Source of the DNA: Shinella sp. | GTDB taxonomy: Bacteria > Pseudomonadota > Alphaproteobacteria > Rhizobiales > Rhizobiaceae | Direction: 5' to 3' | DNA: 64,000 nt | Assembly (NCBI GenBank): GCA_003248775.1 | Contig: QFQX01000001.1 | Span: forward strand, 1 to 64,000 | Program-made: the position numbers and the translations under genes | The notes under the pieces: generated by a model | What the model saw: the letters and a program-made list of their open reading frames with translations, nothing else | What the model was told of the DNA's origin: nothing | Database searches by the model: none | In this document: piece after piece, positions 33,690 to 45,884 of the stretch | Numbering within the stretch: the first letter of the stretch is position 1 | Layout: each line of letters opens with the position of its first letter

Positions 33690-34750
33690 GCGGTCGCCTT
33701 GTCGTGCCCGAGAAGGCGGTCGTAAACCTTCTCCAGTCCGCCCACCTCGTTTTCGAGGGCGAAATTGTCGAGGATGTGCTGGCGGCTGACGCGGCCCGCT
33801 TCCTCGGTCGCAGCGGGCGAGGAGAGATAAACGCGGATCGCGTCGCGCAACGCCTCGTAGTTTCCGGCTGGCACCACCTTGCCGGTGACGTTCTCGACGA
33901 TCATTTCCGCATAGGCGCCGGCGTCGCTGGTCACGGCTGCGGTGCCGGATGCCATGGATTCGAGAGGTGTCAGGCCGAAGCCTTCGTTGCGGGAAGGGGC
34001 TACGTAAAGCGAAAGCCGGCGATACCAGGGCTTGATGTCGTCGACTTCGCCGAGAAAGACGATGCGCGACGAAAGGCCGGCGGCGGCGACATCCGCCTTC
34101 AGCTTGTTGGCGAAGCCCTGATGCTCGGAGGTGATACGACCGCTGATGACTGCGGTCCAGTCGGGAAATTCCGGCAGGAGTTCGATCATCGCGCGGACGA
34201 AAAGGTCCGTGCCCTTCTGGTGACGAACACGGCCGAAGCAACCGACGAGATGGCGTCCCGGCAGTTCGGTTGGGGCGATGGTATCAGATGTCTCTTCGCC
34301 CGGATGGAAAAGCTCGGTATCGACGCCATGGAGGGTGACGGTATGTGGCACCTTGAGGAAGGAGCCGGAGCGGGCGCTGGTCGCGACGACGGCATCCATC
34401 TTCGAGATCAGCCAGCGGGTGTAGCCGGTGTGACGGCGTTGCGCAGCGGAGGTGAAGAGCAGCTTCAGAGGCATGCGCAGGACATCGCGCAGGAAGATGC
34501 CGAACAGCATCTCGTTGTTGCGCCGGGCATGCCAGATACGAAAGGGCGCGCCTTTCGGCGCGCGCCAGAGGGCAGACAATTGCCGCCAGTGCATCTTGGG
34601 AAGATGATCGGGAAGGCCGGGCCCGAGGGTAATGATGCCGCGTCCGTGGCGGCGTTGCGCCGGCACGAGCTGGATCACGGTCGAGGTTACACCGGAGAGG
34701 CGCCGCTTGAAATGCGGCGCGATCACCGTGATGTCGGCAAGTGAAAGCAA
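33686..34750 (-). CDS. lpsB: LPS core mannosyltransferase, GT4 family (LpsB/LpcC)
   Basis: A 354-residue GT-B glycosyltransferase of family 4. I recognise LpsB from the N-terminus VIAPHFKRRLSGVTSTVIQL, from FRIWHARRNNEML, and from the donor-site block NEGFGLTPLESMASGTAAVTSDAGAYAEM near residue 265. LpsB adds mannose to the inner core of rhizobial LPS and is needed for symbiosis in Sinorhizobium. The position next to greA is conserved. It is followed with a four-base overlap by the KpsC-like gene, so the three polysaccharide genes form one operon. Confidence 0.93.
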   Translation of the reverse strand: MLSLADITVIAPHFKRRLSGVTSTVIQLVPAQRRHGRGIITLGPGLPDHLPKMHWRQLSALWRAPKGAPFRIWHARRNNEMLFGIFLRDVLRMPLKLLFTSAAQRRHTGYTRWLISKMDAVVATSARSGSFLKVPHTVTLHGVDTELFHPGEETSDTIAPTELPGRHLVGCFGRVRHQKGTDLFVRAMIELLPEFPDWTAVISGRITSEHQGFANKLKADVAAAGLSSRIVFLGEVDDIKPWYRRLSLYVAPSRNEGFGLTPLESMASGTAAVTSDAGAYAEMIVENVTGKVVPAGNYEALRDAIRVYLSSPAATEEAGRVSRQHILDNFALENEVGGLEKVYDRLLGHDKATA

Positions 34751-34771
34751 GGGAGGCCTTCCGGTTCTGCG

Positions 34772-35248
34772 TCAGCCCCAGGCGACGGAGAGGATTTCGT
34801 AGGCTTTGGAACCGCCGGGAGCGACAACTTCGATGTTGTCGCCAGCTTCCTTGCCGATGAGCGCGCGGGCGATCGGCGAGGAGATCGAAATGCGGCCAGC
34901 CTTCACGTCGGCTTCCTGATCGCCGACGATCTGGTAGGTCTTTTCTTCCTCTGTATCCTCGTCGACCAGCTTGACTGTCGCACCGAACTTGATCTTGGAG
35001 CCGGACATCTTGGAAAGGTCGATGACCTCGGCGCGGGCAATCAGATCTTCAAGCTCGCTGACGCGGCCCTCGTTATGGCTCTGGGCTTCCTTGGCGGCGT
35101 GATATTCGGCGTTTTCGGAAAGGTCGCCATGGGCGCGAGCTTCTGCAATCGCGTCGATGATGCGCGGGCGCTCCTCCTGTTGACGCCAGCGCAGCTCCTC
35201 CTGCAGCTTGGCGTAACCGTTCTGCGTCATCGGGACCTTTTCAACCAT
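34772..35248 (-). CDS. greA: transcription elongation factor GreA
   Basis: A 158-residue GreA with an N-terminal antiparallel coiled coil (PMTQNGYAKLQEELRWRQQEERP, then IAEARAHGDLSENAEYHAAKE) whose tip acidic residues stimulate RNA polymerase to cleave backtracked transcripts. The FKBP-like C-terminal domain ends in GSKAYEILSVAWG. The ATG at 35248 has GAGGA upstream. lpsB starts 21 bases after it, a conserved rhizobial order. Confidence 0.97.
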   Translation of the reverse strand: MVEKVPMTQNGYAKLQEELRWRQQEERPRIIDAIAEARAHGDLSENAEYHAAKEAQSHNEGRVSELEDLIARAEVIDLSKMSGSKIKFGATVKLVDEDTEEEKTYQIVGDQEADVKAGRISISSPIARALIGKEAGDNIEVVAPGGSKAYEILSVAWG

Positions 35249-35290
35249 TTCGTCTTCCTCAGCTTTCCATGTCCGCAAGGGCGGACACAA

Positions 35291-35322
35291 AAGAAAAACA
35301 GGCTCCGCAGCAAAGCTGCGGA
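35291..35322 (-). terminator. rho-independent terminator of the DUF2235 gene
   Basis: On the minus strand TCCGCAG-CTTTG-CTGCGGA is followed by GCCTGTTTTTCTTTT. It separates DUF2235 from greA. Confidence 0.85.
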
Positions 35323-35451
35323 ACCATGTCTCAAATCAACGTTAAACCAGACTATAACAGATAGAAGACGGAAAGTTCCAGAGCTTTATGTCGGAGGGCA
35401 GGACTTGACGGCGCCATGCCCATGTTTCCCATAGCTTGCAACGCAAGGCCT

Positions 35452-36693
35452 TCAGGGTTCGATGCGATAGCGAAGCGGCAGGTTCCGGGGCGTGTAAGGG
35501 CTGCCGGCCGGTGAGCCGTTCAAGCGTTCCTCCACCGATATGTGGACAAGCGCATCTTCGGGGATGAAGCGCAGATCGGATTTCGGGAGATAGATACCGC
35601 CGCCCTTGCCGTCATGCCTCCAGGACGAGGGCGGCACCTTACGCGGAATGAATTCGACGAAACGCCAGGCGAGGTTCATCGAGTCGTGTGGCTCCGCCAT
35701 CGGGTCGGGAGCGACGTAATCCTTTTCGGGGTTCTTGCCGAGCACCACGTCGTTGACCGTGCGGGTGGAATAGTCGAGGCCCATCGCCTTTGTTTCCCGG
35801 ATCATCCAGGCAAGCGGCAGCTTGATGAGTGCGCTCTGTTTTTCGGGATAGCCGCCGCCGATGTCCCCATGGACGCCGGTGAACCAGACCTCCTTGACGT
35901 CCTGCTGTTCCACGGGGCGATCTGCCGGCGGCCGGAAAGGACCGCCCCAGAAGGGCTGGTCGGAAGGCCACAATTCCGGCCGGAACATCGTGCGCCGTTC
36001 ATCGATGGCGACCGCGTGGCGGACATGGCGCACACTCGGGTTACGGTTGGTGAAAGGGTGCGTCTTGAACTGGATGCCGACCTTGCCGGGCTCGATCACG
36101 GAGGCGACGGTGTCGAAAAGCCCCAGCAGTTCTATCGTGGGACGAATGCCTTTCAGCGTCCGTTCGTAGAGGCGCATGGCAGCAAACGCTGACGGCGCGG
36201 GGCTGTCCTCCGGCGCGGGCGTTGCGGGGGCACGCCTCTGGTGATCGGGTATGCCCTTGTAGGTGCGATAGGCGTAGTCGACGAGATTGAGGTGTTCACG
36301 GCGGATCAGGCCAAGCGCGTGGATGAAGCCCGCGAGCACGCGAGCGGTATAGGCGCCCCGGCTGAAGCCGAAAATGTAGATGCGGTCGTCCTCGCCGATC
36401 TTCTTGCCGTCACTGTCACAAGGTGCTGCCTCGTAGTTCTCGATGATGAAGCGATAGGCCTGCTTGATGTTGGAATCCATACCCCAGCCAGTGGCAAGCC
36501 CCCAGACTTCTACCGCCTTGCGCCACACCTGCGACCAGGATTCATCGGCGCCGAAGGTTCCTACACCGGGATCGTAGTAGACGAGCTGCTGGTCGGTTCG
36601 CCTGAGGGTTCCGAATAGGCGCAGGATATTGGTGCGGTCCGCCGCGATCTCGTTCGATGTGCCGTCGAAGAGAAGAACGATGTTCTTGCCCAT
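35452..36693 (-). CDS. DUF2235 family alpha/beta hydrolase (Tle1-like fold)
   Basis: The 413-residue protein starts with IVLLFDGTSNE and contains the nucleophile elbow IFGFSRGAYTARVLAGFI near residue 110. GLFDTVASV and later WFTGVHGDIGGGYP supply Asp and His for a Ser-Asp-His triad. The fold is shared with type VI phospholipase effectors of the Tle1 class, but no secretion gene, VgrG, PAAR or immunity gene is nearby. A housekeeping or unknown lipase role is equally possible. The start at 36693 (MGKNIVLLF) has GGGGAG upstream. Confidence 0.88.
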   Translation of the reverse strand: MGKNIVLLFDGTSNEIAADRTNILRLFGTLRRTDQQLVYYDPGVGTFGADESWSQVWRKAVEVWGLATGWGMDSNIKQAYRFIIENYEAAPCDSDGKKIGEDDRIYIFGFSRGAYTARVLAGFIHALGLIRREHLNLVDYAYRTYKGIPDHQRRAPATPAPEDSPAPSAFAAMRLYERTLKGIRPTIELLGLFDTVASVIEPGKVGIQFKTHPFTNRNPSVRHVRHAVAIDERRTMFRPELWPSDQPFWGGPFRPPADRPVEQQDVKEVWFTGVHGDIGGGYPEKQSALIKLPLAWMIRETKAMGLDYSTRTVNDVVLGKNPEKDYVAPDPMAEPHDSMNLAWRFVEFIPRKVPPSSWRHDGKGGGIYLPKSDLRFIPEDALVHISVEERLNGSPAGSPYTPRNLPLRYRIEP

Positions 36694-36782
36694 GCCGCGC
36701 GCTCCCCACCGCTTTGCCGGGACGATAACAGACTTGGCTTTGCGCTGCAATTTTCAGTTGTCGAGAGTGTTCGTCTTCCATC

Positions 36783-38319
36783 TCAATGCACGGGCGCGCT
36801 CTCCGTCACGGGGTTGAGGCTGTAGACGCGGCGGGCGACGATGGCGAGCAGGATAAGCGCTACTGTCGCGGCCGCACAGGATGCGGCAAAGCCGATGGAG
36901 AAGCTGCTGCGAGCAAGATCCAGCCATGGAGCCGGTCCACCGAGAGTGCGAGCGGCATCGACCGCGGCCGCGAGCGTCGAACGGCTCGCCTCCACCATGT
37001 CGGCCGGCAGACCATCGAAGTCGGCGCCATTCATGGCGATGCGGTAGATGACGCTGCCGAGGCTGCCGAGCAGGGCGACGCCGAGCGCTCCTCCGAACTC
37101 GGCACTGGTCTCCGAGATGGCCGAGGCGGCACCCGCGCGTTCCGGCGGCGCGGAGCCGACGATCAGGCCGGTTGTCGTGAGAATGACCGGGACGAAGCCC
37201 AGCGCAATCAGGGCGCTCGCGCCGAGCACGCCGAACAGGCTCTCGTAGTATGCGGCGACGGCCATGACGGCGGCTCCAACGGCGTTGACCAGCAGGCCGA
37301 TCAGCACCGTCCTCACCGGGCCCAGGCGGTTGGTGATGCGATAGGCCTGCAGGGACATGAAGGTGAAGACGAGGCCGGGTAGGCCGGACCAGAGCGCGGC
37401 ATGGAGTGGCGATAGGCCAATGACCAGTTGCAGGTACTGGTTCTGGAACAGGAAGATGCCAAAGACGAAAAAGACACCGGACAGGTTGACCAGCAATGAT
37501 GCCAGGAAGGCCGGTATCCTGAACAGGGAAAGATCGATCAGCGGATCGGCAAGGCTGCGCTGACGCCGGATAAACAGAACACCGAAAACCAGCCCGGCAG
37601 CGACGGGAACGAGATAGACGGGATTCATCCCATCGGTCGCGATCTTCTTGAAGCCGTAGATGATCGGCAGGACGGTGGCGAGGCGACAGCCCGACGCTCG
37701 GCAGGTCCAGACGCCCGGTGCCGTCGCCGCGATATTCCGGCAGAAGGAAGGGGGCGGCGATGATGAGCGCCAGCATGACGGGGACATTGATGAGGAAGAC
37801 GGAGCCCCAGTGGAAATACTGGAGCAGGACGCCGCCGATCAATGGCCCGATCAGGCCGCCAAGGGCGAAGGCTGTACCCCAAACACCAATCGCCCGATTA
37901 CGTTCCTTCTCATCCGAGAAGAGGTTGACCACCAGCGACAGCGTTGACGGGGCGATGGTCGCACCGGCGATACCGAGACAGGCCCGGGCGATAATGAGCA
38001 TCTGGGCCGATGTCGAAAAGGCCGCGAAGACGGAGGCCACGCCAAAGGCGGCTGCACCGATCAGTAGAACCTTGCGTCGGCCGATGCGGTCGCCAAGTGT
38101 ACCCATGGTGACGAGGAAGCCGGCGACCATGAAGCCGTAGATATCGTTGATCCAGAGAAGTTCGGCAGCCGAGGGGTCGAGATCGGTGGTGATCGCCGGC
38201 ATTGCCAGGAACAGCACGGACAGGTCCATGGAATAGATCAGGCAGGCAATGGAAAGGATATAGAGCCCGATCCATTCGCGCCGTCCCGCTACCGCGCCGT
38301 TTCCAGTTCCGTCTTTCAT
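36783..38319 (-). pseudogene. MFS drug exporter (DHA2, 14-span) with a frameshift
   Basis: The N-terminal part reads well from the ATG at 38319 (GGAGGA ribosome binding site): SMDLSVLFLAMPAIT, then GTLGDRIGRRKVLL, to GRLDLPSVGL. The protein sense then continues only in another frame, from LATVLPIIYGFKK to SLNPVTESAPVH ending at 36783. The switch occurs at about 37682. There CTGTCGCCTCGCC has one base more than the expected CTGTCGCTCGCC. Joined, the two parts give about 510 residues with 14 spans, the normal length of QacA/SmvA-type exporters. Either the gene is inactivated or the base is a sequencing error. The first frame stays open to 36754 only because GC-rich DNA has few stops. Confidence 0.85.
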
Positions 38320-38388
38320 GAGAAGTCCTCCTCGACTTGAGTCGCGGATGATCGTCTTCTCCGGTCTGATAGACAAATGTCAAATGAT

Positions 38389-38421
38389 GATGGGTCGGAT
38401 GATTTTTTCACCCGACCCATC
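38389..38421 (-). terminator. probable terminator of carB
   Basis: Perfect ten-base arms GATGGGTCGG and CCGACCCATC surround an A/T-rich loop. On the minus strand the tail ATCATTTG is only weakly T-rich. Confidence 0.6.
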
Positions 38422-38426
38422 GGATT

Positions 38427-41909
<3,483 letters not shown>

Positions 41910-41937
41910 GGGCTTATTTCCATTTTCAGGTTGCGCG

Positions 41938-41970
41938 AAAAACCGGCCAGGGTGAACTTTCACCGGCCGG
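41938..41970 (-). terminator. terminator-like hairpin in the carB leader (candidate attenuator)
   Basis: On the carB strand CCGGCC-GGTGA-AAGT-TCACC-CT-GGCCGG is followed by TTTTTCGCG. The upstream gene is divergent, so it cannot be that gene's terminator. Transcripts of carB must read through it 28 bases before the start codon. Confidence 0.7.
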
Positions 41971-42004
41971 GGCACAAACGAGGGTCTTTTCAGGCTAGAA
42001 GGGG

Positions 42005-42033
42005 CTTATAGGGAAAACTCTCGTGCAAACCAA
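42005..42033 (-). promoter_or_regulatory. candidate carB promoter
   Basis: TTGGTT (42033-42028), a 17-base spacer and TATAAG (42010-42005) predict a start near 41998 and a leader of about 89 bases. Confidence 0.55.
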
Positions 42034-42169
42034 CCCCTTAAATGAAGTCAAATGCAGGAAAGTTGGGGAGCGGCAAACAACGGTTTTTTGCAGCGCGAAT
42101 TCATTCGGTTGTCATACTGGTTTGTTGTGGGGCGGATAGACCAGCGCTTCCCTCTGCAAAGGTAGTTCC

Positions 42170-42904
42170 ATGGCCGGCGAACCGATCACTCCTGATACTC
42201 TCCCTCCCAATCTGCATCTCTTTTCCCGGACGCTGACGCCGCAAGCTCTTCCACATTTCGGAACGCGATACGATTCTTTCGGGCAGTTTCTCCCCGAGCC
42301 GGGAAACACCGTCGTTTGTCATCTGTTGCCGGAAACCGAGAGCGAGCGGGTGGTTGTCGATGCCCGGGCTCGCTACCTCGCCATGCCGGGGGCGGACCAA
42401 CTCGCATTTACGCCGGTTTCCAGCCTGCACATGACGCTGTTTCAGGGAATCATCGAATATCGCCGCAAGCTGCCGTTCTGGCCGGCCGATGTGCCGCTGG
42501 ATACGCCGATCGACGACATGACGGCGATCTACATGGACCGGCTGGCGGCTTTTGCGCCCGACGGTCCGTTCGAGATGGAGGTGACCGAGGCAACGCCAGC
42601 GGGTCTGGCGCTGGACGGGGTGACGGCGGATGACAGGGCCCGATTGAAATCCTGGCGGGATCGTTTCGCCGATCTTCTCGGCTACCGGCATCCCGATCAC
42701 GACGATTACTCTTTTCACATTACATTTGCCTATCCGAAGGAACGCTTTGACGACGAGACGATTGCAGCCTGGGTTCCATTCCTCGGCGAGGTGGTGAAAG
42801 AAATCCGCGACCGTTCGCCGGTGATCGCGCTGAAGCCGCCGGCTTTCTGCGCCTTCGAGGACATGAACCATTTCGAGGAACTGCTCGTTTTCGAGCCTGT
42901 CTGA
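42170..42904 (+). CDS. DUF1868 protein, 2H phosphoesterase-like
   Basis: This 244-residue protein carries the two His-x-Thr motifs of the 2H phosphoesterase superfamily, SSLHMTLFQG near residue 87 and YSFHITFAYP near residue 184. It matches DUF1868. Relatives include 2'-5' RNA ligases and AKAP7-type nucleotide phosphodiesterases, so hydrolysis of a cyclic or 2'-5' phosphodiester is inferred. The ATG at 42170 has AAAGGTAG upstream. It is divergent from carB and followed by a dispersed repeat. Confidence 0.88.
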   Translation: MAGEPITPDTLPPNLHLFSRTLTPQALPHFGTRYDSFGQFLPEPGNTVVCHLLPETESERVVVDARARYLAMPGADQLAFTPVSSLHMTLFQGIIEYRRKLPFWPADVPLDTPIDDMTAIYMDRLAAFAPDGPFEMEVTEATPAGLALDGVTADDRARLKSWRDRFADLLGYRHPDHDDYSFHITFAYPKERFDDETIAAWVPFLGEVVKEIRDRSPVIALKPPAFCAFEDMNHFEELLVFEPV

Positions 42905-42934
42905 ATATCCGACGGCGCCGCGCGTGCTATCGAT

Positions 42935-43040
42935 TAAAGCGTATCGCGATCTTTCAGATTCGCTCTCTACGCTTTAAGTCCTTGTTTCATCGCATATCGT
43001 TGCCGCAAAACCGCTGCACACTTTTGCGCGACATGCTTTA
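42935..43040. repeat. 106-bp dispersed intergenic repeat, copy 1
   Basis: It begins TAAAGCGTATCGCG and ends CGCGACATGCTTTA, which are imperfect inverted repeats of each other. A second copy with seven differences is at 62989-63094 in the same orientation. It has no coding capacity. Confidence 0.9.
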
Positions 43041-43116
43041 GAATGGCCGCAGGGAACAGTTTGCACTATAGATTGTTTCCAAAGGCGCGAAGTGCGCGCT
43101 GGAGAGGATGAATACC

Positions 43117-44046
43117 ATGGAATGGAAGGGCCGACGTCAATCGGACAATATTGAAGACCGGCGCGGCACCTCGACCGGACGCGGCGGCATGGGGCGCGAT
43201 CCGTTCGGACGATCGGGAATGCAGCTTCCGACAGGAGGTCGGCGCGGCGGCGGCATGAGCATCGGCACGATCATCTTTCTGGTCATTCTCTATCTCGTCC
43301 TGAAGATGATGGGCATCGACATGCTTCAGCTGTTGGGCGATGGCTCGATGCAGCAGCAGGGATCGGGTTATGAACAATCCATTGGCGAGAAGCCATCCCA
43401 GCCAGCCAGCGACGAGATGACGGCTTTCGTTCGCACCGTCCTTGCCGAGACCGAAGATACCTGGAACGGCATCTTCAAGGCAGCCGGCGAGACTTATCAG
43501 GAGCCGACGCTGGTGCTGTTTGCCGGCCGCACGGCTTCCGCCTGCGGGACTGCTTCTTCCGCTACCGGGCCGTTCTATTGCCCGGGAGACCGGAAGGTCT
43601 ATCTCGATACGGACTTCTTCCGGGAACTCAGTGACCGTTTCGGCGCTTCCGGCGACTTTGCCGAAGCTTATGTCGTCGCACATGAGGTCGGCCATCATGT
43701 TCAAAATCTCACCGGCATCCTGCCGAAGTTCAACCAGATGCGGCAGTCGATGAGCGAGGTCGAATCCAACCAGATGTCGGTGCGCGTCGAACTCCAGGCA
43801 GATTGCTTTGCCGGCATCTGGGGCAAGTACACGCAGCAGAAGGGCTTGCTTGAAGCGGGGGACCTCGAGGAAGCGCTGAATGCGGCCAAGCAGATCGGCG
43901 ACGATACGCTACAGAAGCGCAGTCAGGGCTACGTCGTGCCGGATAGCTTCAACCATGGTACGTCCGCCCAGCGGATGAAGTGGTTCAAGCGCGGCTTCGA
44001 TAGCGGAAAGATGGAGGCTTGCGACACCTTTTCCGGGCCGGTCTGA
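43117..44046 (+). CDS. YpfJ family zinc metallopeptidase
   Basis: A protein of about 309 residues with a basic, Gly/Arg-rich N-terminus, one membrane span near residues 48-66 (IGTIIFLVILYLVLKMMGID) and a metallopeptidase domain. The zinc site VVAHEVGHHVQNLTG lies near residue 190 with a downstream glutamate in QADCFAGIW. The C-terminus has the RMKWFKRGFDSG motif. It matches the YpfJ/KPN_02809 neutral zinc metallopeptidase family, and the substrate is unknown. Start: ATG at 43108 overlaps the GGAGAGG ribosome binding site, so ATG at 43117 is preferred. Confidence 0.9.
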   Translation: MEWKGRRQSDNIEDRRGTSTGRGGMGRDPFGRSGMQLPTGGRRGGGMSIGTIIFLVILYLVLKMMGIDMLQLLGDGSMQQQGSGYEQSIGEKPSQPASDEMTAFVRTVLAETEDTWNGIFKAAGETYQEPTLVLFAGRTASACGTASSATGPFYCPGDRKVYLDTDFFRELSDRFGASGDFAEAYVVAHEVGHHVQNLTGILPKFNQMRQSMSEVESNQMSVRVELQADCFAGIWGKYTQQKGLLEAGDLEEALNAAKQIGDDTLQKRSQGYVVPDSFNHGTSAQRMKWFKRGFDSGKMEACDTFSGPV

Positions 44047-44080
44047 TCCGATCCGGTTATAGACGCCACGATAGAATGAA

Positions 44081-44122
44081 ATGAAAGACGGCCCCGTGAA
44101 AACCGGGCCGTCTTTCATCTTT
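44081..44122 (+). terminator. rho-independent terminator of the metallopeptidase gene
   Basis: The perfect 14-base arms ATGAAAGACGGCCC and GGGCCGTCTTTCAT have a ten-base loop, then CTTTG. Confidence 0.9.
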
Positions 44123-44447
44123 GAAGTTCACTTCTCGCTGTCGAGATGCATTCTCTACGCTGAGGCATTGAGGCTTCTGGCGCCGATGATCCGCGCAATA
44201 TCGACGCCCTGTGCCCCAGTCATGGCTACGCATCGGCCCGGTTGAAAGGCCTTCGTGGATTTCGTGAGACGACCGATGGTAGGAAAATAGGGTTGCCTGT
44301 AACCTATAAGTTAATGTGAATCTTCCGTGAAATTTATTTCTCGGTGACAGGCTTTCCTTGCTCCCCACGGACGTTTCCCCTATGCAAAGGTTACGCGCCG
44401 CTCGCCAGTCATCTCTGGAAGCGGCTTTTTTCGTCGTGGGTGCCATT
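44123..44447. other. gene-free region upstream of the MATE gene
   Basis: No convincing gene, promoter or repeat is recognised. Short frames on both strands lack ribosome binding sites. The region must contain the MATE promoter. Confidence 0.4.
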
Positions 44448-45848
44448 ATGAATACGCATGCCTCTATTTCAGCCGGAAAGCCCGAAGCAGCAAGCTGGTG
44501 GTCGCATATAATCGCGACCCTGCAACTCGGTATTCCCTTGATTGGCGCTCAGCTTGCGCAGCTTGGCATTCACACCACGGATGTGGTGATCGTTGGCCAG
44601 CTCGGTGCGCAGTCGCTTGCCGCCATGGTGCTGGCGGGGCAGTTCTTTTTCACTATCTTCATTTTCGGCTCCGGCTTTTCAATTGCCGTTGTTCCAATGG
44701 TTGCGCAGGCTTACGGACGTGGAGACGCCGTATCCGTTCGCCGCTCGATACGCATGGGCATGTGGGTGTCGATCGCCTATACGCTGATGACCGCTCCTTT
44801 GTTCTTCAATGCGGAGACGATTTTGCTGGCGCTCGGGCAGAAGCCCGAGGTAGCAGCCCTTGCCGCCGATTATGTGATGATCGTGCAGTTCGGCCTGCTG
44901 CCGGCCCTGCTTTTCGCCGTGCTGCGTGCGCTTGTCAGCGCAACGGGCAGGGCGGGCATCATCCTCTACGTGACTCTGGCTGTTCTGGTGATGAATGCGT
45001 TGCTGGCCTATGCGCTGGTACTCGGCCATTTCGGTCTGCCGGCTCTTGGCATGACGGGTGCTGCCATCGTTGCCGTCATGGTGCAATGGGCGAGTTTCCT
45101 GTTCATGGTCGCCTATATCGAGACGCGGGAGGAAACGCGTCGCTACGAGCTTTTCGTTCGCTTCTGGCGGCCGGACTGGCATGCCCTCTGGGACGTTGTG
45201 CATCTTGGCCTGCCGATCAGCGTGACAGTTCTGGCGGAGGTCAGCCTGTTCGCTGCGGCGTCTCTGTTGATGGGGCGGATCGGCACGGTCGAGCTTGCCG
45301 CCCATGGCATCGCGCTCCAGCTCGCATCGATCGCCTTCATGTTCCCGCTCGGCCTTTCGCAGGCGGCGACGGTCCGGATCGGTCTTGCGCACGGACGCGG
45401 CAATTATCCGGATCTCATGCGGGCGGCTATCGCCGTGCTTGGGATTGCCAGCCTGATGTCCCTTTCGGGTGGAATTCTGTTCTATTCCATGCCGAAAGTG
45501 CTGAGCGGTGCCTTCATAAACGCCCATACCCCGGACGCTGCCGCCGTGCTCGATTTTGCCGGGCCACTGGTTGTGATCGCCGGCATATTCCAGTTGGTCG
45601 ATGGCTTGCAGGCCATCGCCTCCGGCCTGTTGCGTGGACTGAAGGATGCGAGGATTCCGATGGTGCTGGCGTTGATTGCCTACTGGCCCATCGGCTTCTT
45701 CCTGGCCTGGTTCATTGCCTTCCCGATGGGCTATGGCGGCATCGGTATCTGGATCGGCTTCCTGATCGGTCTCTTCACCGCTTCGGTGATGCTGTGCCTG
45801 CGGTTTTTCCACAAGGTACGCCTGGAAATGAAAACGGCCCGGGGTTAA
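44448..45848 (+). CDS. MATE family efflux transporter (NorM-like)
   Basis: A 466-residue transporter with twelve predicted spans. The two MATE halves begin at LQLGIPLIGAQLAQLGIHTTDVVIVGQLG and at VVHLGLPISVTVLAEVSLFAAASLLMGRIG. These proteins export cationic drugs or metabolites by sodium or proton antiport. The ATG at 44448 is chosen from length and topology. Other in-frame starts at 44358 and 44382 would add residues without family character, and no strong ribosome binding site decides. The stop lies inside the hairpin that terminates the convergent carA. Confidence 0.9.
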   Translation: MNTHASISAGKPEAASWWSHIIATLQLGIPLIGAQLAQLGIHTTDVVIVGQLGAQSLAAMVLAGQFFFTIFIFGSGFSIAVVPMVAQAYGRGDAVSVRRSIRMGMWVSIAYTLMTAPLFFNAETILLALGQKPEVAALAADYVMIVQFGLLPALLFAVLRALVSATGRAGIILYVTLAVLVMNALLAYALVLGHFGLPALGMTGAAIVAVMVQWASFLFMVAYIETREETRRYELFVRFWRPDWHALWDVVHLGLPISVTVLAEVSLFAAASLLMGRIGTVELAAHGIALQLASIAFMFPLGLSQAATVRIGLAHGRGNYPDLMRAAIAVLGIASLMSLSGGILFYSMPKVLSGAFINAHTPDAAAVLDFAGPLVVIAGIFQLVDGLQAIASGLLRGLKDARIPMVLALIAYWPIGFFLAWFIAFPMGYGGIGIWIGFLIGLFTASVMLCLRFFHKVRLEMKTARG

Positions 45849-45856
45849 CCGGGCCG
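45830..45856 (-). terminator. rho-independent terminator of carA
   Basis: On the minus strand CGGCCCGG-TTAACC-CCGGGCCG is followed by TTTTCATTT. It overlaps the last codons of the MATE gene. Confidence 0.8.
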
Positions 45857-45884
45857 CATCGCTGTCTCTAATCTCTGAGTCTGA

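Noticed and set aside
35452..36693. DUF2235 gene as evidence for a type VI secretion locus
   Set aside because: No VgrG, PAAR, Hcp or immunity gene lies within the window.
36754..37680. Continuation of the first MFS frame to 36754
   Set aside because: After about residue 210 the translation is Arg/Pro-rich nonsense, while conserved transporter sequence continues in another frame.
44057..44446. 129-codon minus-strand frame upstream of the MATE gene
   Set aside because: It runs through the metallopeptidase terminator and has no ribosome binding site or conserved pattern.
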